In this document: piece by piece, positions 1 through 11,800 of the stretch
Numbering within the stretch: the stretch's first letter is position 1
Layout: each line of letters begins with the position of its first letter
NCBI GenBank assembly: GCA_949752795.1
Contig: OX457057.1
Coordinates: 104,125,513-104,189,512, forward strand
DNA from: Hyperoodon ampullatus
Taxonomy: Eukaryota; Chordata; Mammalia; Artiodactyla; Ziphiidae
Length of the DNA stretch: 64,000 nucleotides
Direction: 5' to 3'
Notes under the pieces: generated by a model
What the model was told of the DNA's origin: nothing
Database searches by the model: none
The model's input: the letters and a program-made list of their open reading frames with translations, nothing else
Translations under genes and position numbers: made by a program

Positions 1-464
1 AGGAGGTTCCAGTGGCTTTGCACGAGGACACCCACAGGAGGAGAGGGGCAGGAAGCATGGGGCAGTGTAGAAATGGGTGGGCAGAAGAAGGCAGATGACT
101 GGGGGATGTGTACACTGGGCAGAGCCTGGCTAAGAGGGGAGGAGGGAGAAACACAATGGGACAATCTGTCTCAAGTTTCTAAATTAAACTCTGGTTTAAA
201 GGGCTTTCATAGACTCACTAGCTAGCTTCTGAAGCTAGTTCTTTGCTCAGACTTCCAAACAGAAAGTCGCTTTTTGACCTGGTAACTTTCAGCCCCACAT
301 AGAGAGGAGAAATGAAGTCAGAGTCCTGAGGGGAAGGAAGTTGCATACATAGCCTTTCAGCCTCCAAAGAGCTGAGAGCTGAGCCTGGGCTGAGAAGCTG
401 ATGGGGAAGGCCTACTTCAGGACGGGGTGCCAGCCTCCTCTATAATTCTTTTCTTTTTTCCCTT

Positions 465-575
465 TTGGCCATGTCACGCAGCTTGCGGGATCTTAGTTCC
501 CCCACCAGGGATTGAACCTGTGCCCCCTGCAGTGGAAGCGCACAGTCTTAACCACTGGACAACCAGGGAAGTCCC
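465..575 (-). mobile_element. CHR-type SINE, truncated
   Basis: The tRNA-derived head is present in reverse, ending CCAGGGAAGTCCC, with B-box-like ATTGAACC. Only about 110 bp remain. Confidence 0.8.
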
Positions 576-589
576 AATTCCTTAGTTTC

Positions 590-915
590 TTTTTTAGTAA
601 TAACAGTTTTCTTAGGACAATCCATAAACTATAGAATCCACCCATTTAAAGTGTACAATTCAATAGTTTTAGTGTATTCAGAGTTGTGCAATGACTGCAA
701 TCAATTCTAGAACATTTTCATCATCCCCCAAAAGAAACCTTGTACTCATGAGCAGTCACTCCCTCCCCCCACCCAACATCCCCCTCCCAGCCCTATTCTG
801 GAAATTTTGTATAAATAAAATTGTATAATATGTGGTCTTTTTTGATTGGCTTCTTTCACTTAGCATGTTTTCAAGGTTCATCCATGTAGTAGCATGAGTC
901 AGACTTTCATTATCT
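590..915 (-). mobile_element. L1 3' fragment
   Basis: Sequence such as AAAGTGTACAATTCAATAG and CTTTCACTTAGCATG is typical of the reverse complement of old mammalian L1 3' ends. It probably continues at 2222-2745. Confidence 0.65.
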
Positions 916-1805
916 TTTTTTTTTTTTAGTTTTAAAAAATGTTTTTTATTTTTATTTATTTATTAAAATTTTTTTATCTTATACTTTTTAAAATAAAAGC
1001 ATGTATTATTTATATAATGGGGGGAACCCCACAATATTTTCAAGGGAGAGAGAAAAAAATCTGAATTAGTAAAATAGAAACTTTGCATTCACGATCTATT
1101 CCAGGTTTAGAATACCAGTAGAGATTGGCTGACATCCTAAAAGATTGGTCTGTTCTCTAACTTTTGGCCATTTAGCACCAAACTCAGGAAAATCTTCAGC
1201 CTTATTCACAGAAGAGAATGGGCAATAGTAGTAGCTACTGTTTATAAGCTAAGCCTTGTGCTTAACGATTTGTATCTGTCATCTCCAACAATCCCGTGTG
1301 GTAGATGCTATTAGCCCTGTTTTATACATGAGACCAAGAGAGCTTACATAACTGAGTCCAAATCTGCACATAAACCCTCCTCCAATAACAGGAAAACCAT
1401 CTGAAGGGCAAGTGACACTGAAGGTTGAACGAACTACCGTCTTGGTGGAACAGTAACAAATTACAATAAACTCTGACCCAGAAACTGCTGAAGAACAGGA
1501 TCTAAGAATAATTACTGGTGAAAGATAGGTGTTCAAATATGACCTATCTTCTATCGTTGCCTTAAATAATTAAATGCTAGCTAGTTATAAATTCAGTGCG
1601 AAACTCATTCTATGCAGATATAGGTAGGTTTCTGTTATCTAGATGCAAATCTAATTAGGTTTGAAATCCTAAAAGTAGAACATTAAGCTAAATGATAACT
1701 CTCCCAATATTTTTTCAGTTTTTGTTTTTTATTTTTTAATGGCACCTCATGGGAGCCTGGACACAATGTCCAACTTGAGAATTACCTCTGATTTTCTTTT
1801 TTTTT

Positions 1806-2080
1806 CTTTAATTAATTAATTAATCTATTTATTTATTTATTTTTGGCTGTGTTGGGTCTTCGTTGCTGCGCACGGGCTTTCTCTAGTTGTGGCGAGAGGG
1901 GACTACTCTTTGTTGTGGTGAGCAGGCTTCTCATTGCGGTGGCTTCTCTTGTTGTGGAGCACAGGCTCCATGCGTGCGGGCTTCAGTAGTTGTGGCATAC
2001 CGGCTCAGTAGTTGTGGCTCACGGGCTCTAGAGCGCAGGCTCAGTAGTTGTGGTGCATGGGCTTAGTTGCTCCATGGCAT
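1806..2080 (-). mobile_element. CHR-type SINE, long older form
   Basis: A reversed SINE body with an ATTT-rich tail, then TTTTTGGCTGTGTTGGGTCT and repeated AGTAGTTGTGG blocks. The tRNA head is missing, and a second SINE abuts it. Confidence 0.8.
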
Positions 2081-2090
2081 GAAAAATGTT

Positions 2091-2211
2091 TGTTTGTTTT
2101 AATTTTAATTTTTAGCTGAGTTGGGTCCTTGTTGCTGTGCTGCACACGGGCTTTCTCTAGTTGTGGCGAGCGGGGGCTACTCTTCATTGCGGTGCGCCAC
2201 CAGGGAAGCCC
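2091..2211 (-). mobile_element. CHR-type SINE, internally deleted
   Basis: A short reversed SINE ends CACCAGGGAAGCC. It is flanked by direct repeats GAAAAATGTT at 2081-2090 and 2212-2221, so it is a separate insertion from the copy to its left. Confidence 0.8.
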
Positions 2212-2221
2212 GAAAAATGTT

Positions 2222-2745
2222 TTTTAATATTATACGAACACACTAGAGTATATTCTCTCGTAGGCACTATGTGGGTCGAGAAATAACAATGTCAACTCCC
2301 CTGAAGCCCTCATGACCCTTCACAGTCAGTATTCCCTCCTCCCCCATCATTTAGAGTATGAATGACCTTTTCTTTACCATATATCACCAAACAGTATAGT
2401 CTGCATCACTAAAGACCTTCATTACTTTTTATACTGAATATTATTCCATTGTACGGATAGACCACATTTTATTGATCTGTTCATCAGTGGATGTATATTT
2501 GGATTATTTCCATTATTTGGCTGTTGTCAATAATGATCTATGAACATCCGTGTACAAGTTTTTCTGTGGACATATGTGTATATTTTTCTTGGGTATACAC
2601 CAAGGGGTGGAATTGCTGGGTCATATGGTTATACTTCCTTCATTCTTTGCATACACTTCCATTTTAGGATATGGTATACTCCTCACAAGTGCTCACAGGT
2701 CTGCTTGCCCTGTCATGCTATGAGCTTCCTTCGAATACCCCATGG
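2222..2745 (-). mobile_element. L1 3' fragment
   Basis: ATTATTCCATTGTACGGATA, TGGCTGTTGTCAATAATG and GGTGGAATTGCTGGGTCATA are hallmarks of reversed L1 3' sequence. It is likely the same element as 590-915, split by SINEs. Confidence 0.75.
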
Positions 2746-2931
2746 AAACTAGCACCTAGAAAGCACTAAACAAACGTGTGGGGGGCCTTCCACTGCTTCA
2801 GATGATGCTTACAGACAGAGTAAGACGAGGCCTGGGAACTGACCATTGGATCTTACAATGAGGGGGTCATTGGTAAGCTTGGCAAGTAGTGGGGGTGAAA
2901 GGCTGATTGAAGTGTGTTCAAGAAAGAATGG

Positions 2932-3303
2932 GGGGGACTTGCCCGGTGGTCCAGTGGTAAAGAATCCGCCTTCCAATGCAGGGGATGTGGGGTTCAATCT
3001 CTGGTTGGGGAACTAAGATCCCACATGCCGTGAGGCAACTAAGCCCGCCCACCTCAACTACTGAGCTCGCGCGGCTCAGCGAGAGAGGCTGTGCGCCACG
3101 CACTACAGAGCCCACGCGCCCTCGAGCCCGCGCCACAACTAGAGAAGAGGAAACCTGCACACCACAACTAGAGAGAAGGCTGCGTACCCCAATGAAAGAC
3201 CCCGCATGCCGCAACGAAGATCCCACGTGCCGCATCTAGGACCTGATGCAGCCAAAAATAAAAATAAAGTCAATAAATAATAAACAAATCTTAAAAAAAA
3301 AAA
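2932..3303 (+). mobile_element. CHR-type SINE, older divergent form
   Basis: The head GACTTGCCCGGTGGTCCAGT is followed by GGGGAACTAAGATCCCACAT and an A-rich tail with AATAAA motifs. It is inserted in the antisense L2. Confidence 0.8.
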
Positions 3304-3342
3304 CTAAGAATGGGTAGAGAGGAGTCAGAAAAATGAAGTACA

Positions 3343-3559
3343 GGGCTTCCCTGGTGGCGCAGTGGTTGAGAGTCTGCCTGCCGATGCAGGGGACATGGGT
3401 TCATGCCCCGGTCTTGGAAGATCCCACGTGCCGCGGAGCGGCTGGGCCCGTGAGCCATGGCCGCTGAGCCTGCGCGTCCGGAGCCTGTGCTCCACAACGG
3501 GAGAGGCCACAACAGTGAGAGGCCCGCGTACTGCAAAAAAAAAAAAGAGAAAAAAAAAA
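3343..3559 (+). mobile_element. CHR-type SINE, young form
   Basis: A full-length short-form copy begins GGGCTTCCCTGGTGGCGCAG and ends in an A-rich tail. A perfect 15-bp target-site duplication (GAAAAATGAAGTACA) lies at 3328-3342 and 3560-3574. Confidence 0.95.
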
Positions 3560-3782
3560 GAAAAATGAAGTACAGATCATTCTTTTGAGGAACTTTTCAT
3601 AAAAGAGAGCAGAAAAATGAGACGAGCTGGAAAGGGAAGTGTAGTCAGGAGTATTTTGGTTTTTTGAAGATATGAGAAATGACAGTATGTTTGTATGATA
3701 TCATTGAAAAGTAAAAGTTGATGATGTGGAGACAGGTGGATAAAGACAAGAGTAATGTCCCTACACAGATGAGGGGAGATGG

Positions 3783-4140
3783 TGTCCTGTGCATAAGCCG
3801 TGTGAATGATTCGTCCCCTAAAATTCACGTTGAAACCCTCACCCCTACTGTAGCTGTATTTGGAGATAAGGCCTGCGAGGAGGTGATAAATGTTAAATGA
3901 GGTCATAAGGGGAGGTCCCCAATCCAGTAGATTGGTGCCCTTCTAAGAGGAAGAGACACCAGAGCTCTTCTCCCTGCCGTGTGAGGACACAGCCAGACAA
4001 GAAGAGCTCTCACCAGGAACCACACTGGCCGGCACCTGATGTGGGACTTCCCGGCCTCTAGAACTGCGACAAATACATTTCTATGTTTTAAGCCAACCAG
4101 TCTACGGTATTTTGTTATGGCAACCCGAGCACACTAAGAC
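3783..4140 (+). mobile_element. MaLR (MST/MLT-type) solitary LTR
   Basis: Old retrovirus-like LTR recognised by CCTAAAATTCACGTTGAAAC, TATTTGGAGATAAGGCCT, GTGAGGACACAGCC and the end GTATTTTGTTATGGCAACCC. No internal coding region is attached. Confidence 0.75.
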
Positions 4141-5606
4141 AAGTGGAGATTGGTTTTAGAAGCAAGGAGATTTCATCCATGGTAACAAGAGGCAAAGCAC
4201 ATGGGTGCCGATGCAGCTGGGTGAGGAGATGTGTGGTGGGAAGGTGGGAGGTAGGTGGGAGAAGGGTTCTCCTCAATGCTTTTGTTTTCAGTGATATGGG
4301 AAGCAAGGTGAGCAGTTGAGAGTTGTTAGCATTGCAGGTCTAAGAAGAGCAATGAGGAGGCAGTGAACAGACCAGGGCAATGCGACGAGGACATCTGAGA
4401 AACACTGTGAGTCCCTTTGAGGTCTGCGGTCATTGAAATCAAACTTGTCAGCCAGGTGGTGTGTTTATCTCCAGGATGTTCAGCAGTTTGGATGCAGGGA
4501 GGGAACTAGTAGATGCGACTATAACCACAGTTGGGGTTTGGCCAAGTGAGGGGGTAAAGAGTGAGGGTAGCGGAGTGATTACACTGATGGACACTGAAGA
4601 CCCCAAACAGTGAGAACGAGGACCCCGAGCAGCTGAAGGCCAGGGAAGAGGCAGGATGGCTGGCTTGCGGGTCCTGGTGGGGTTGCAGGAGTTTGGGATT
4701 CGGGGCCCTCAAGGGTGTGGTGTGGAAGATAACAAGCAGAGAGGGCATGCTTGTAGCTGAGATGGTGAGGGACTGCGGGCTTTACTGATAAAAAGGTCAG
4801 GAGCAGGGCCAGGGTGGTGCTGGGAAAGGAAGAGCCCTGGGGGAGACCATGATTCGCAGGTTTTGAAAACAGATTCTGAAAGGAGCAGCGTTAAGGGAGA
4901 GTGATTTCCACCTGGTACTAAAAATCTTTACGCCACAAGGAATAAAAAGGATAACTTGGAAAAGGGCTATCAGGTGGTGGTGATCTGCTGGTGTGAGCAT
5001 CAAAGCTGGGGAAGGAGCAATGGTTTGGAAGCAGGAGCCGGGAGGATGCCCCCCTCCCTCTGGGACCAGCATACAAGGCGCACAGGAGAGGAGAGCTTCC
5101 CCTTGAGAGGTTGCGGGAAACAGCAACCTAGGGGAGAGCCAGGGTTCATGACAACAGAAAGGGGACATGAACATTCGTTGAAGAGGATACTAGGAATTTT
5201 ACTGCTGACTGATGGGGTCAGAAAGGGCCAGAGAGAGCGTATGGGGGCCAAAGTACGGAAGACACATTTCGTTAGACAGCTAAGCCACCTGAGGCCAAGG
5301 GGGGCTCTTCTCTGGGGTGCGCAGGGCTTCCAGGCCTCGGTCACCCTCTTGCTGACGCTGTGGGGAGCTGGATGCCACTGTGTCCCGGGGCCCCTTTGCA
5401 AACACCCACCTTGGAGGGAAGAAACATCTCCTTTCAGGCTGAAGACTCTCAATGTGACAGGAACTGCAGGGAGAGTGCAGGCTCAGGATTGAAGGCCTTT
5501 GCACGGTGACTCCGGGAATCTCGGGTTTCTATGATGGCTGCCCAGGGGAGAGCTGGGGCAGTTCACCTCTTTACCCGGGAGAAGCTGCTGCTCTGCATGC
5601 ATGTAG

Positions 5607-5875
5607 CAGAGGTCCCCAACCTTTTTGGCACCAGGGACTGGCTTCCTGGAAGACAATTTTACTACAGACCGGTGGTGCGGGCAGTGGGTTGCGGGGGCGG
5701 ACTGGTGGTGCGGGCAGTGGGTTGGGGGTGTGTACGGTTCAGGCGGTAATGAGAGCGATGGGGAGTGGCAGGTGAAGCCTCGCTCACCACTCACCTCCTG
5801 CTGGGCGGCCCCATTCCTAAGAGGCCGAGGACCGCTACTGCTACCGCCCCGAGGCCCAGGGGTTGGGGACCCCTG
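5607..5875. mobile_element. Non-autonomous hAT (MER1/Charlie-like) DNA transposon
   Basis: Terminal inverted repeats CAGAGGTCCCCAACC (5607-5621) and GGTTGGGGACCCCTG (5861-5875) bound about 269 bp. Inside, a short GGTGGTGCGGGCAGTGGGTT unit is repeated in tandem near 5661-5730. Flanking 8-bp duplications are only partly matched. Confidence 0.75.
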
Positions 5876-5879
5876 GTGT

Positions 5880-6539
5880 ATATCGCTTTACACTTTGTTT
5901 TTTCGTTTGTTTGTTTTGGGTGCTGATCAAGATACAGATTTTAACACCCAAAGTATTTTATAACTTTTCCCATTTTTGCCACTTTAAAGTATGAATTCCA
6001 AGAATAATTCATTTCTCACTTAAGACTGATTGCAGTTAGGAAAGGAAAAAAGTAGATGAAGAATTTTTTCAGGTTAGTATTTTCTATTGAGAGGAGACAG
6101 TGCGCGTAAGACTGAAGTTATTTCAAACATATACAATAGTACATATATTGGTTACTTAAAATTTAAAGATTTGGGAAGAACATGAAATTGTTATTTATAG
6201 TCTCATAATTTACAAATAATGCACATTGTACTACAGAAATGTATTTTTTAATGAATGATACGCTTCTGAAACAAATTCTCTAAATATACAATTAAAATTT
6301 TAATTTTCTTTTTTTAAATTAATTTTTATTGGAGTATAGCTGGTTTAAGAGTTCTCTGCTGTTTACCTCCCAATGTGACAGCTAACATGATAAACTACTG
6401 TGCTACTGATCCTGCAATGAACTGTTTTTCCTCTAAAACGAGACTGGATTATAGATTTTAGTAAAAAACCTTCACCTCCTGAGTCATGTGACTATTTTGT
6501 TTTACAACCCTAACAAGAAAAAAAGAGCCACTTAGTCAC
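5880..6539. other. Stretch downstream of CD58 with little recognisable
   Basis: AT-rich sequence with a short reversed L1-like piece near 6320-6350 (TTTTTATTGGAGTATAGCTG), which also supplies an AATAAA on the minus strand. I see no exon. Confidence 0.4.
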
Positions 6540-7229
6540 ATATATATATATACATACTTACATTATTTACAAAGATTTACATTTCTCCAAAAATACAATT
6601 TATAATAATTATGGGTCAAGATAGTAACTAGTGATACTCAGTGTTGGTGACAGAGTAGAAACTAATGCCTGTTGTTTGTTAGTCCTTGTTTCTTCCATGA
6701 AACATTATTTTTTGTTGTTATAAATTTATTTATTTATTTATTTTTGGCTGTGTTGGGTCTTCATTGTTGTGCACGAGCTTTCTCTAGTTGTGGTGAGTGG
6801 GGACTACTCTCCGTTGCAATGCGCGGGCTTCTCATTGCGGTGGCTTCTCTTGTTGCAGAGCACGGACTCCAGGCGTGCAGGCTTCAGTAGTTGTGGCACG
6901 CAGGCTCAGTAGTTGTGGCTCGTAGGCTCTAGAGCGCCGGCTCAGTAGTTGTGGCGCACAGGCTTAGCTGCTCCGCGGTATGTGGGATCTTCGCGAAACA
7001 GGGATCGAACCCATGTGCCCTACATTGGCAGGTGGATTCTTAACCAGTGCGCCACCAGGGAAGTCCTGAAACATTGCTTCTTATGAAGGGTCCATTCAGG
7101 TTAGACTTCCAAAGTTTCCTCAAGGATGAGGTAATACTCAAATGGTAAATCAGATGCCTTCTCAAAGTGACTGAAATAACGTTAATTAGCATGCGTTTGA
7201 CTTCATCTTCTATTACCAAACAACAGGTG
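6540..7229 (-). other. CD58: CD58 exon 6, 3' UTR with inserted SINE
   Basis: The acceptor ATTTCTTTTATAG ends at 7230. The following sequence (TTGGTAATAGAAGATGAAG, then CATCTGATTTACCATTTGAG) closely resembles the human CD58 3' UTR as I remember it. Beyond a SINE at 6707-7066 the similarity resumes (GCATTAGTTT-like and TTTGTAAATAATGTAAGTAT). If exon 5 is read as proposed, this exon is wholly untranslated. The human stop triplet TGA aligns with TGT here. The ancestral AATAAA aligns with AATAAT at 6562-6567. The true 3' end is not proven. Confidence 0.75.
6707..7066 (-). mobile_element. CHR-type SINE inside the CD58 3' UTR
   Basis: A long-form SINE ends CCACCAGGGAAGTCC and is flanked by TGAAACATT at 6698-6706 and 7067-7075. 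It lies in the same orientation as CD58. Its tail reads as a run of AATAAATAAATAAA on the minus strand at about 6721-6742. Confidence 0.95.
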
Positions 7230-7249
7230 CTATAAAAGAAATATCTCAT

Positions 7250-8289
7250 ATTAGTATAAAAGTCGGTCAGTCTGTGCTGCAGTCTATGGGTCTAAATTAC
7301 CCTCCTATTCTAATGCGGGTAGCCCTTTTGTAATAAACCCATCAAAAGCAAGGGTTCTAGGGAGCAGAGATGGAGGGAGATTGGTCTTGGGCTCTCATGA
7401 GATGGTAGCTGGAGATCCACCAGAAGTGCTACTCTCAGTGCACAGCACTAATTCACAGTCCCATCTTCTCAAACCAACTCAGTCTTTGAGTATAACTGAA
7501 ATCTCCAAACGACAGAGCTGGGCTCTTAAGACCCATAAGTAAACTGTCACCCCTTCTAACAGTCATCTCCTTCTTTGCCACATGAATCCCCGGGCGTGGT
7601 TTTCTTCTTTCAGCTTCTCTTTCTGATTATTCATCTCTGTGGTGATGACAGAGCACCCTTGGGTAACTCAGAGGAAATCAGCCCAAACACCCAGCTACAG
7701 CCTTGCCTGACCAAGTCCCTGCGAACTGAGATTCCATTCCATGGCTTTTTTTGTCTTCCCCACAGTCTATATTTCCATAGGCCAGATCAGACCACAGCTC
7801 CCAAAATATCTGCATTCCTTTGGTAACAAGAATTCATAAAAATTTAGTGCTGGGGTCACAGGGGTTAGGTAAAGGAAATAGGAGTTTTCCTTACGAAGAA
7901 CCCTGTAGAACATGAAAATGGGTGCTGTGGATTTCTGAGGGGGATAAAGTGGGCAGCAGCTCTCCATCTAGCCCTGGCAGCACAGGCTCTTCCGCAGGGA
8001 CTTTCTCACCTTCGCCCACAGCCAGGTGCATCCACTGCCAAAGAATCAGGCCTGCATCTCCAGTTCTCCTTCAGGCTGAGGTAGCATCTGCAAGTCTTTC
8101 TTCCCAGAGAACTGGGGGACTCTGCTCCCTGTTTAATTTGGTTTGCTCTGTGGGTCTGTTTTCCAGACATTTACCAAAAGTGAATACCAGCACTCCCAGA
8201 AACTGTCTAAATCGAACTGTCTTGGTGAGAAGTGTAATATCACACCCATCTTCCCTCAGATATCTGATATTTACTTGGTTGCCCTCAGA

Positions 8290-8290
<1 letters not shown>
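7250..8290. other. CD58 intron 5 stretch, no feature recognised
   Basis: Mostly single-copy-looking intronic DNA next to the 3' UTR exon. No exon or RNA gene was seen. Confidence 0.4.
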
Positions 8291-8325
<35 letters not shown>

Positions 8326-8514
8326 GTACGCGGGCCTCTCACTGTTGTGGCCTCTCCCGTTGCGGAGCACAGGCTCTGGACGCGCAGGCTCAGCGGCCAT
8401 GGTTCACGGGCCCAGCCGCTCCGCGGCATGTGGGATCCTCCCGGACCGGGGCACGAACCCGTGTCCCCTGCATCAGCAGGCAGACTCTCAACCACTGCGC
8501 CACCAGGGAAGCCC
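8291..8514 (-). mobile_element. CHR-type SINE, young form with (CA)n tail
   Basis: A young-form copy in reverse, flanked by CCCTCAGAT (8282-8290 and 8515-8523). In place of a poly(A) tail there is a (TG)16 tract on the plus strand, 8292-8323. Confidence 0.95.
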
Positions 8515-8864
8515 CCCTCAGATATTTTTAATTGGGTTTAGCTCTTCCTGACACTGGTCTCACGGAGATGTGACTAGTTCACATTTCTTCCTGGTTGTGC
8601 TTGCCCCTCCCCAGCTCCTCCCCCAAGCCCTGCCCCTCCATCATATCTGTAACCCTTTAATAACTGAGTTGAGGGAACTCCTCCCTGCAGCCACAGTGGG
8701 CTCTTTATATCTAAAAAGTATTATTAAATAGGGTAGGAAACACACAAAGTACAAAATCTGAATAGCAAACAAAAATACGCCAAGAAAAGTAAGCTCCTCT
8801 CCCACACCCAACCCCATCCTACCTAGGCTTCTCCCTGGGATGTTACCTTAAGAAGTCAGTTTTT

Positions 8865-9077
8865 GGGCTTCCCTGGTGGCGCAGTGGTTGAGAGTCCGCC
8901 TGCCAATGCAGGGGACACGGGTTCGTGCCCCGGTCTGGGAAAATCCCACATGCTGCGGAGCGGCTGGGCCCGTGAGCCATGGCCGCTGAGCCTGTGCGTC
9001 CGGAGCCTGTGCTCCGCAACGGGAGAGGCCACAACAGTGAGAGGCCCGCGTACCGCAAAAAAAAAAAAAAAAAAAAA
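8865..9077 (+). mobile_element. CHR-type SINE, young form
   Basis: Full-length copy with a poly(A) tail. The target-site duplication AGAAGTCAGTTTT lies at 8851-8863 and 9078-9090. Confidence 0.95.
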
Positions 9078-9090
9078 AGAAGTCAGTTTT

Positions 9091-9690
9091 ACCTTCCTAG
9101 CTCATCATGCCAAAGCAATGTTTTTCATGCAAAACTCTCCTGCTCCAGAACCTACAATGACCCCCTACTCCCATATCACTTGATTTTAATGCCCTTGACT
9201 TCCAAAAATTTTCTTGCAAATATTGTCTCTTTTGCCGTTTCTTCAACTTGATGCTAAGCAGGTTGACGTCTTTATCAAACAACCACGACAGGCTTCGTTC
9301 CCCTCCATGTCTCTGCTGATTCTCCCAGCTGGAATGCCTTTTCCACTCTGCTCTCGCTTTGAAGATCTAGTTCACATCGTACTCCTTTCAAAGTCTTCAT
9401 GATTATTCTGGCCTCTTCACCTCCCCCTTGTTGGTTGCCCAGCCCTGACCATCCATTCCGGCCCATCACCCTGTGCTTCTTGCCTAAGTCTTTCTGTTTC
9501 TTACACACTCATCCATTCTCCCCACTGTGACCATAAGCTTCTCAGGGTAGGAGCCTTAATATATGTTTTCTCTGAATCCCACACAATGTCTAGCCTTACT
9601 GGGTACATTGATCTCAGGCCATGGGCTAACACAGTGCCTGACATCTAGTAATCTCCATAAGTTATTTGCAGAATGAATAAAGGAGCAAGG
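9091..9690 (+). mobile_element. L2-like LINE 3' fragment
   Basis: Includes CTGGAATGCCTTTTCCACTC, an L2 motif, and ends with ACAGTGCCTGACATCTAG and GAATGAATAAAGGA, the usual L2 3' end. The 9700-10660 stretch that follows is C-rich and unrecognised. Confidence 0.5.
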
Positions 9691-10677
9691 TAAAGGAATG
9701 AGTTCTGGGATACCCCATCACCTTTCTCAGTGGCCCGGGATGACAGCGCTCCCGTGAACAACATTCCCCGTCACTGTTTGTGATGGCCATGCCTCCACTG
9801 CTACCATGTGGATCTCAGCAGAGGCACTCCTCCAATCTCACCGTCACCTGCCCTCACACACATGATTTCAAATCCGAAACGCCCCACCTCTGACCATAAC
9901 CCCCAGGTCTTCTACCTCTCCCCACACTGCTAGCACACCTGCCCCTCACCTCATCCATGGCTACCTGACTCCTCTCCACTCCCTCTCCATGGGGCCTCCT
10001 GGACCATCAACCCCTCGCAGACTCACTACCCCTGCCCACCCTGCACCCTGAAGCTGGCTGAGCTGTCCCCTAGAACCCCTTGCCCCAGGCCTTCTGCTGC
10101 CGCTGACTTCCCGGGTGACCTGGTCACTGTCCTGGCTGGCAGCTGGGGAGAAAGGAAGCCTCCCAAGCCCACCCATTGGTCTGACTGCCCCCAGGCCCTC
10201 ATTGCTGTGCTGCGATACCTCCACTCCAACCACTCACCCAGGGGCTTTCATGAAAGTCAGCAACTCGTTCAACCAAGCCAAGGGTCTTGACCGCCGCCTC
10301 CCACTTTGCCTCCTTGCAGCTCTAGCACGTGGCCTCCCCCTTGGACCCCTAACAGGGCGCCGCTTGGGTCTTCCTCCTGGCTCCTCTGCCTTGCCCACCA
10401 CTCGAAGGCCTTCAGCTTCTCTTTCTTGGTGACCTCAAATGCTGGGGGAATCCATTACTGCTCTGACGAAGATGCTCCCCAACCTGTAACCCCAGCCCCT
10501 AAAGCCACTTCTCCAATTATACACTGGACATCCCTATCCACGTGATGTGCCCACACCCCAAACTCAGCCTGTCAGAGCACAAATTCACCTTCCCAAACAA
10601 GGGCCCCGCCTGAGTCCTCCGCTGTGCCTGCCATGCTGCCAAGGGTAAGAATTCCTGTTCCTTTTGGCTCCTTTCTT

Positions 10678-10990
10678 TCTTTTTTAAAAAACTAATTTAT
10701 TTATTTATTTATTTATTTTTATTTTTGGCTGCATTGGGTTTTTGTTGCTGCACGCGGGCTTTCTCTAGTTGTGGTGAGCGGGGGCTGCTCTTTGTTGCGG
10801 TGCGTGGGCTTCTCATTGCGGTGGCTTCTCTTGGTGCAGAGCACAGGCTCTAGGCGCAAGGGCTTCAGTAGTTGTGGCTCGCGGGCTTACTCACTCCACA
10901 GCATGTGGGATCTTCCCGGACCAGGGCTCGAACCCGTGTCCCCTGCAGTGGCAGGTGGATTCTTGACCACTGCTCCACCAGGGAAGTCCC
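10678..10990 (-). mobile_element. CHR-type SINE, long form
   Basis: Reversed copy ending CACCAGGGAAGTCCC, with a perfect 14-bp duplication TTGGCTCCTTTCTT at 10664-10677 and 10991-11004. Confidence 0.95.
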
Positions 10991-11019
10991 TTGGCTCCTT
11001 TCTTGAAGAAGAATCATAA

Positions 11020-11275
11020 CCATAATAGCTAACATTTACTGAGCACCATTATGAGCCCGTCACTCTTCTAAGCATTTTGCTTACACTAACTTATTTGTAC
11101 ATATTTTTTCTATGCTATTATTACCTACACTATCATTGTTATTTCTATACTATTGTTATGCCCATTTTCCACAGAAGAAAACTGAGGTGCAAAGAGTTTA
11201 ATTGACTTGTCCGAGGCCTGTGAGAGAGAGAGCTGCCATTTAACCCCAGGGAGTCTGGCACCAGACTACACTCTC
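11020..11275 (-). mobile_element. MIR SINE fragment
   Basis: AGCTAACATTTACTGAGCAC and CAGAAGAAAACTGAGGTGCA with GACTTGTCCGAGGCC form the reversed MIR pattern. Confidence 0.65.
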
Positions 11276-11501
11276 CGGTGAGACTTTGTTCATACGATAT
11301 CCATACTTTCTCTGAAACCTAGCCCCTCCTTCATTTCTGCCATGGCCACCCCGATTTGACCTCTCTTCTGCTTGGCTGGATTATTTTATTTATCCACCAA
11401 CCAGTGTCCCCATCTCTAGCCTCTTGTCTATTAATTCACCCTATGCTTTACCAGCAGAGAGATCTTTCCAAAGCATAGCTCTGCTCAAAAATCCTCAGTG
11501 G

Positions 11502-11800
11502 GGACTTCCCTGGTGGCACAGTGGTTAAGAATCCATCCACCTGCCAATACAGGGGACACGGGTTCAATCCCTGGTCAGGGAAGATCCCACATGCTGCGGA
11601 GCAACTAAGCCCATGAGCCGCAACTACTGAGCCTGCGCTCTAGAGCCCGTGCTCCGCAACAAGAGAAGCCACCGCAATGAGAAGCCCGTGCACCGCAACC
11701 AAGAGTAGCCCCTGCTTGCCGCAACCAGAGAAAGCCCACACGCAGCAACGGAGACCCAACACAGCCAAAAATAAATAAAATCAATCAAAATCAATCAATC
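11502..11800 (+). mobile_element. CHR-type SINE, long form
   Basis: Head GGACTTCCCTGGTGGCACAG, tail of AATAAAATCAATC repeats, and a perfect duplication AATCCTCAGTGG at 11490-11501 and 11801-11812. Confidence 0.95.

Larger units (their letters stand above)
2800..5000 (-). mobile_element. Old L2 LINE, antisense, interrupted by SINEs and an LTR
   Basis: Stretches such as CTGGGAACTGACCATTGGAT, GGTCATTGGTAAGCTTGGCA and AGTATGTTTGTATGATATC follow the antisense L2 consensus as I recognise it. It is broken by SINEs at 2932-3303 and 3343-3559 and by an LTR at 3783-4140. Frames crossing 4956-5504 on both strands are chance and were not called. Confidence 0.6.

Noticed and set aside
3325..3568. Recurring frames with peptides like SHGSRAQPLR and REPWPLSLRV here and at more than ten other places
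   Set aside because: They are all translations of CHR SINE copies on either strand, not a protein family.
3783..4140. Possible endogenous retrovirus
   Set aside because: Only a solitary LTR is present. No gag, pol or env remains next to it, and the same holds for 60249-60655.
4956..5492. 178-codon plus-strand frame
   Set aside because: It lies at the edge of old L2-derived sequence, has no recognised domain, and an equally long frame runs on the other strand.
7040..7249. 69-codon frame across CD58 exon 6 into a SINE, as a real C-terminal tail
   Set aside because: The proposed exon 5 carries an earlier in-frame TAG, so the frame should be untranslated. It is kept only as an alternative under findings.
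8865..8940. tRNA-like head with A and B box sequence
   Set aside because: It belongs to a tRNA-derived SINE, and so do the other copies. No standalone tRNA gene was seen.
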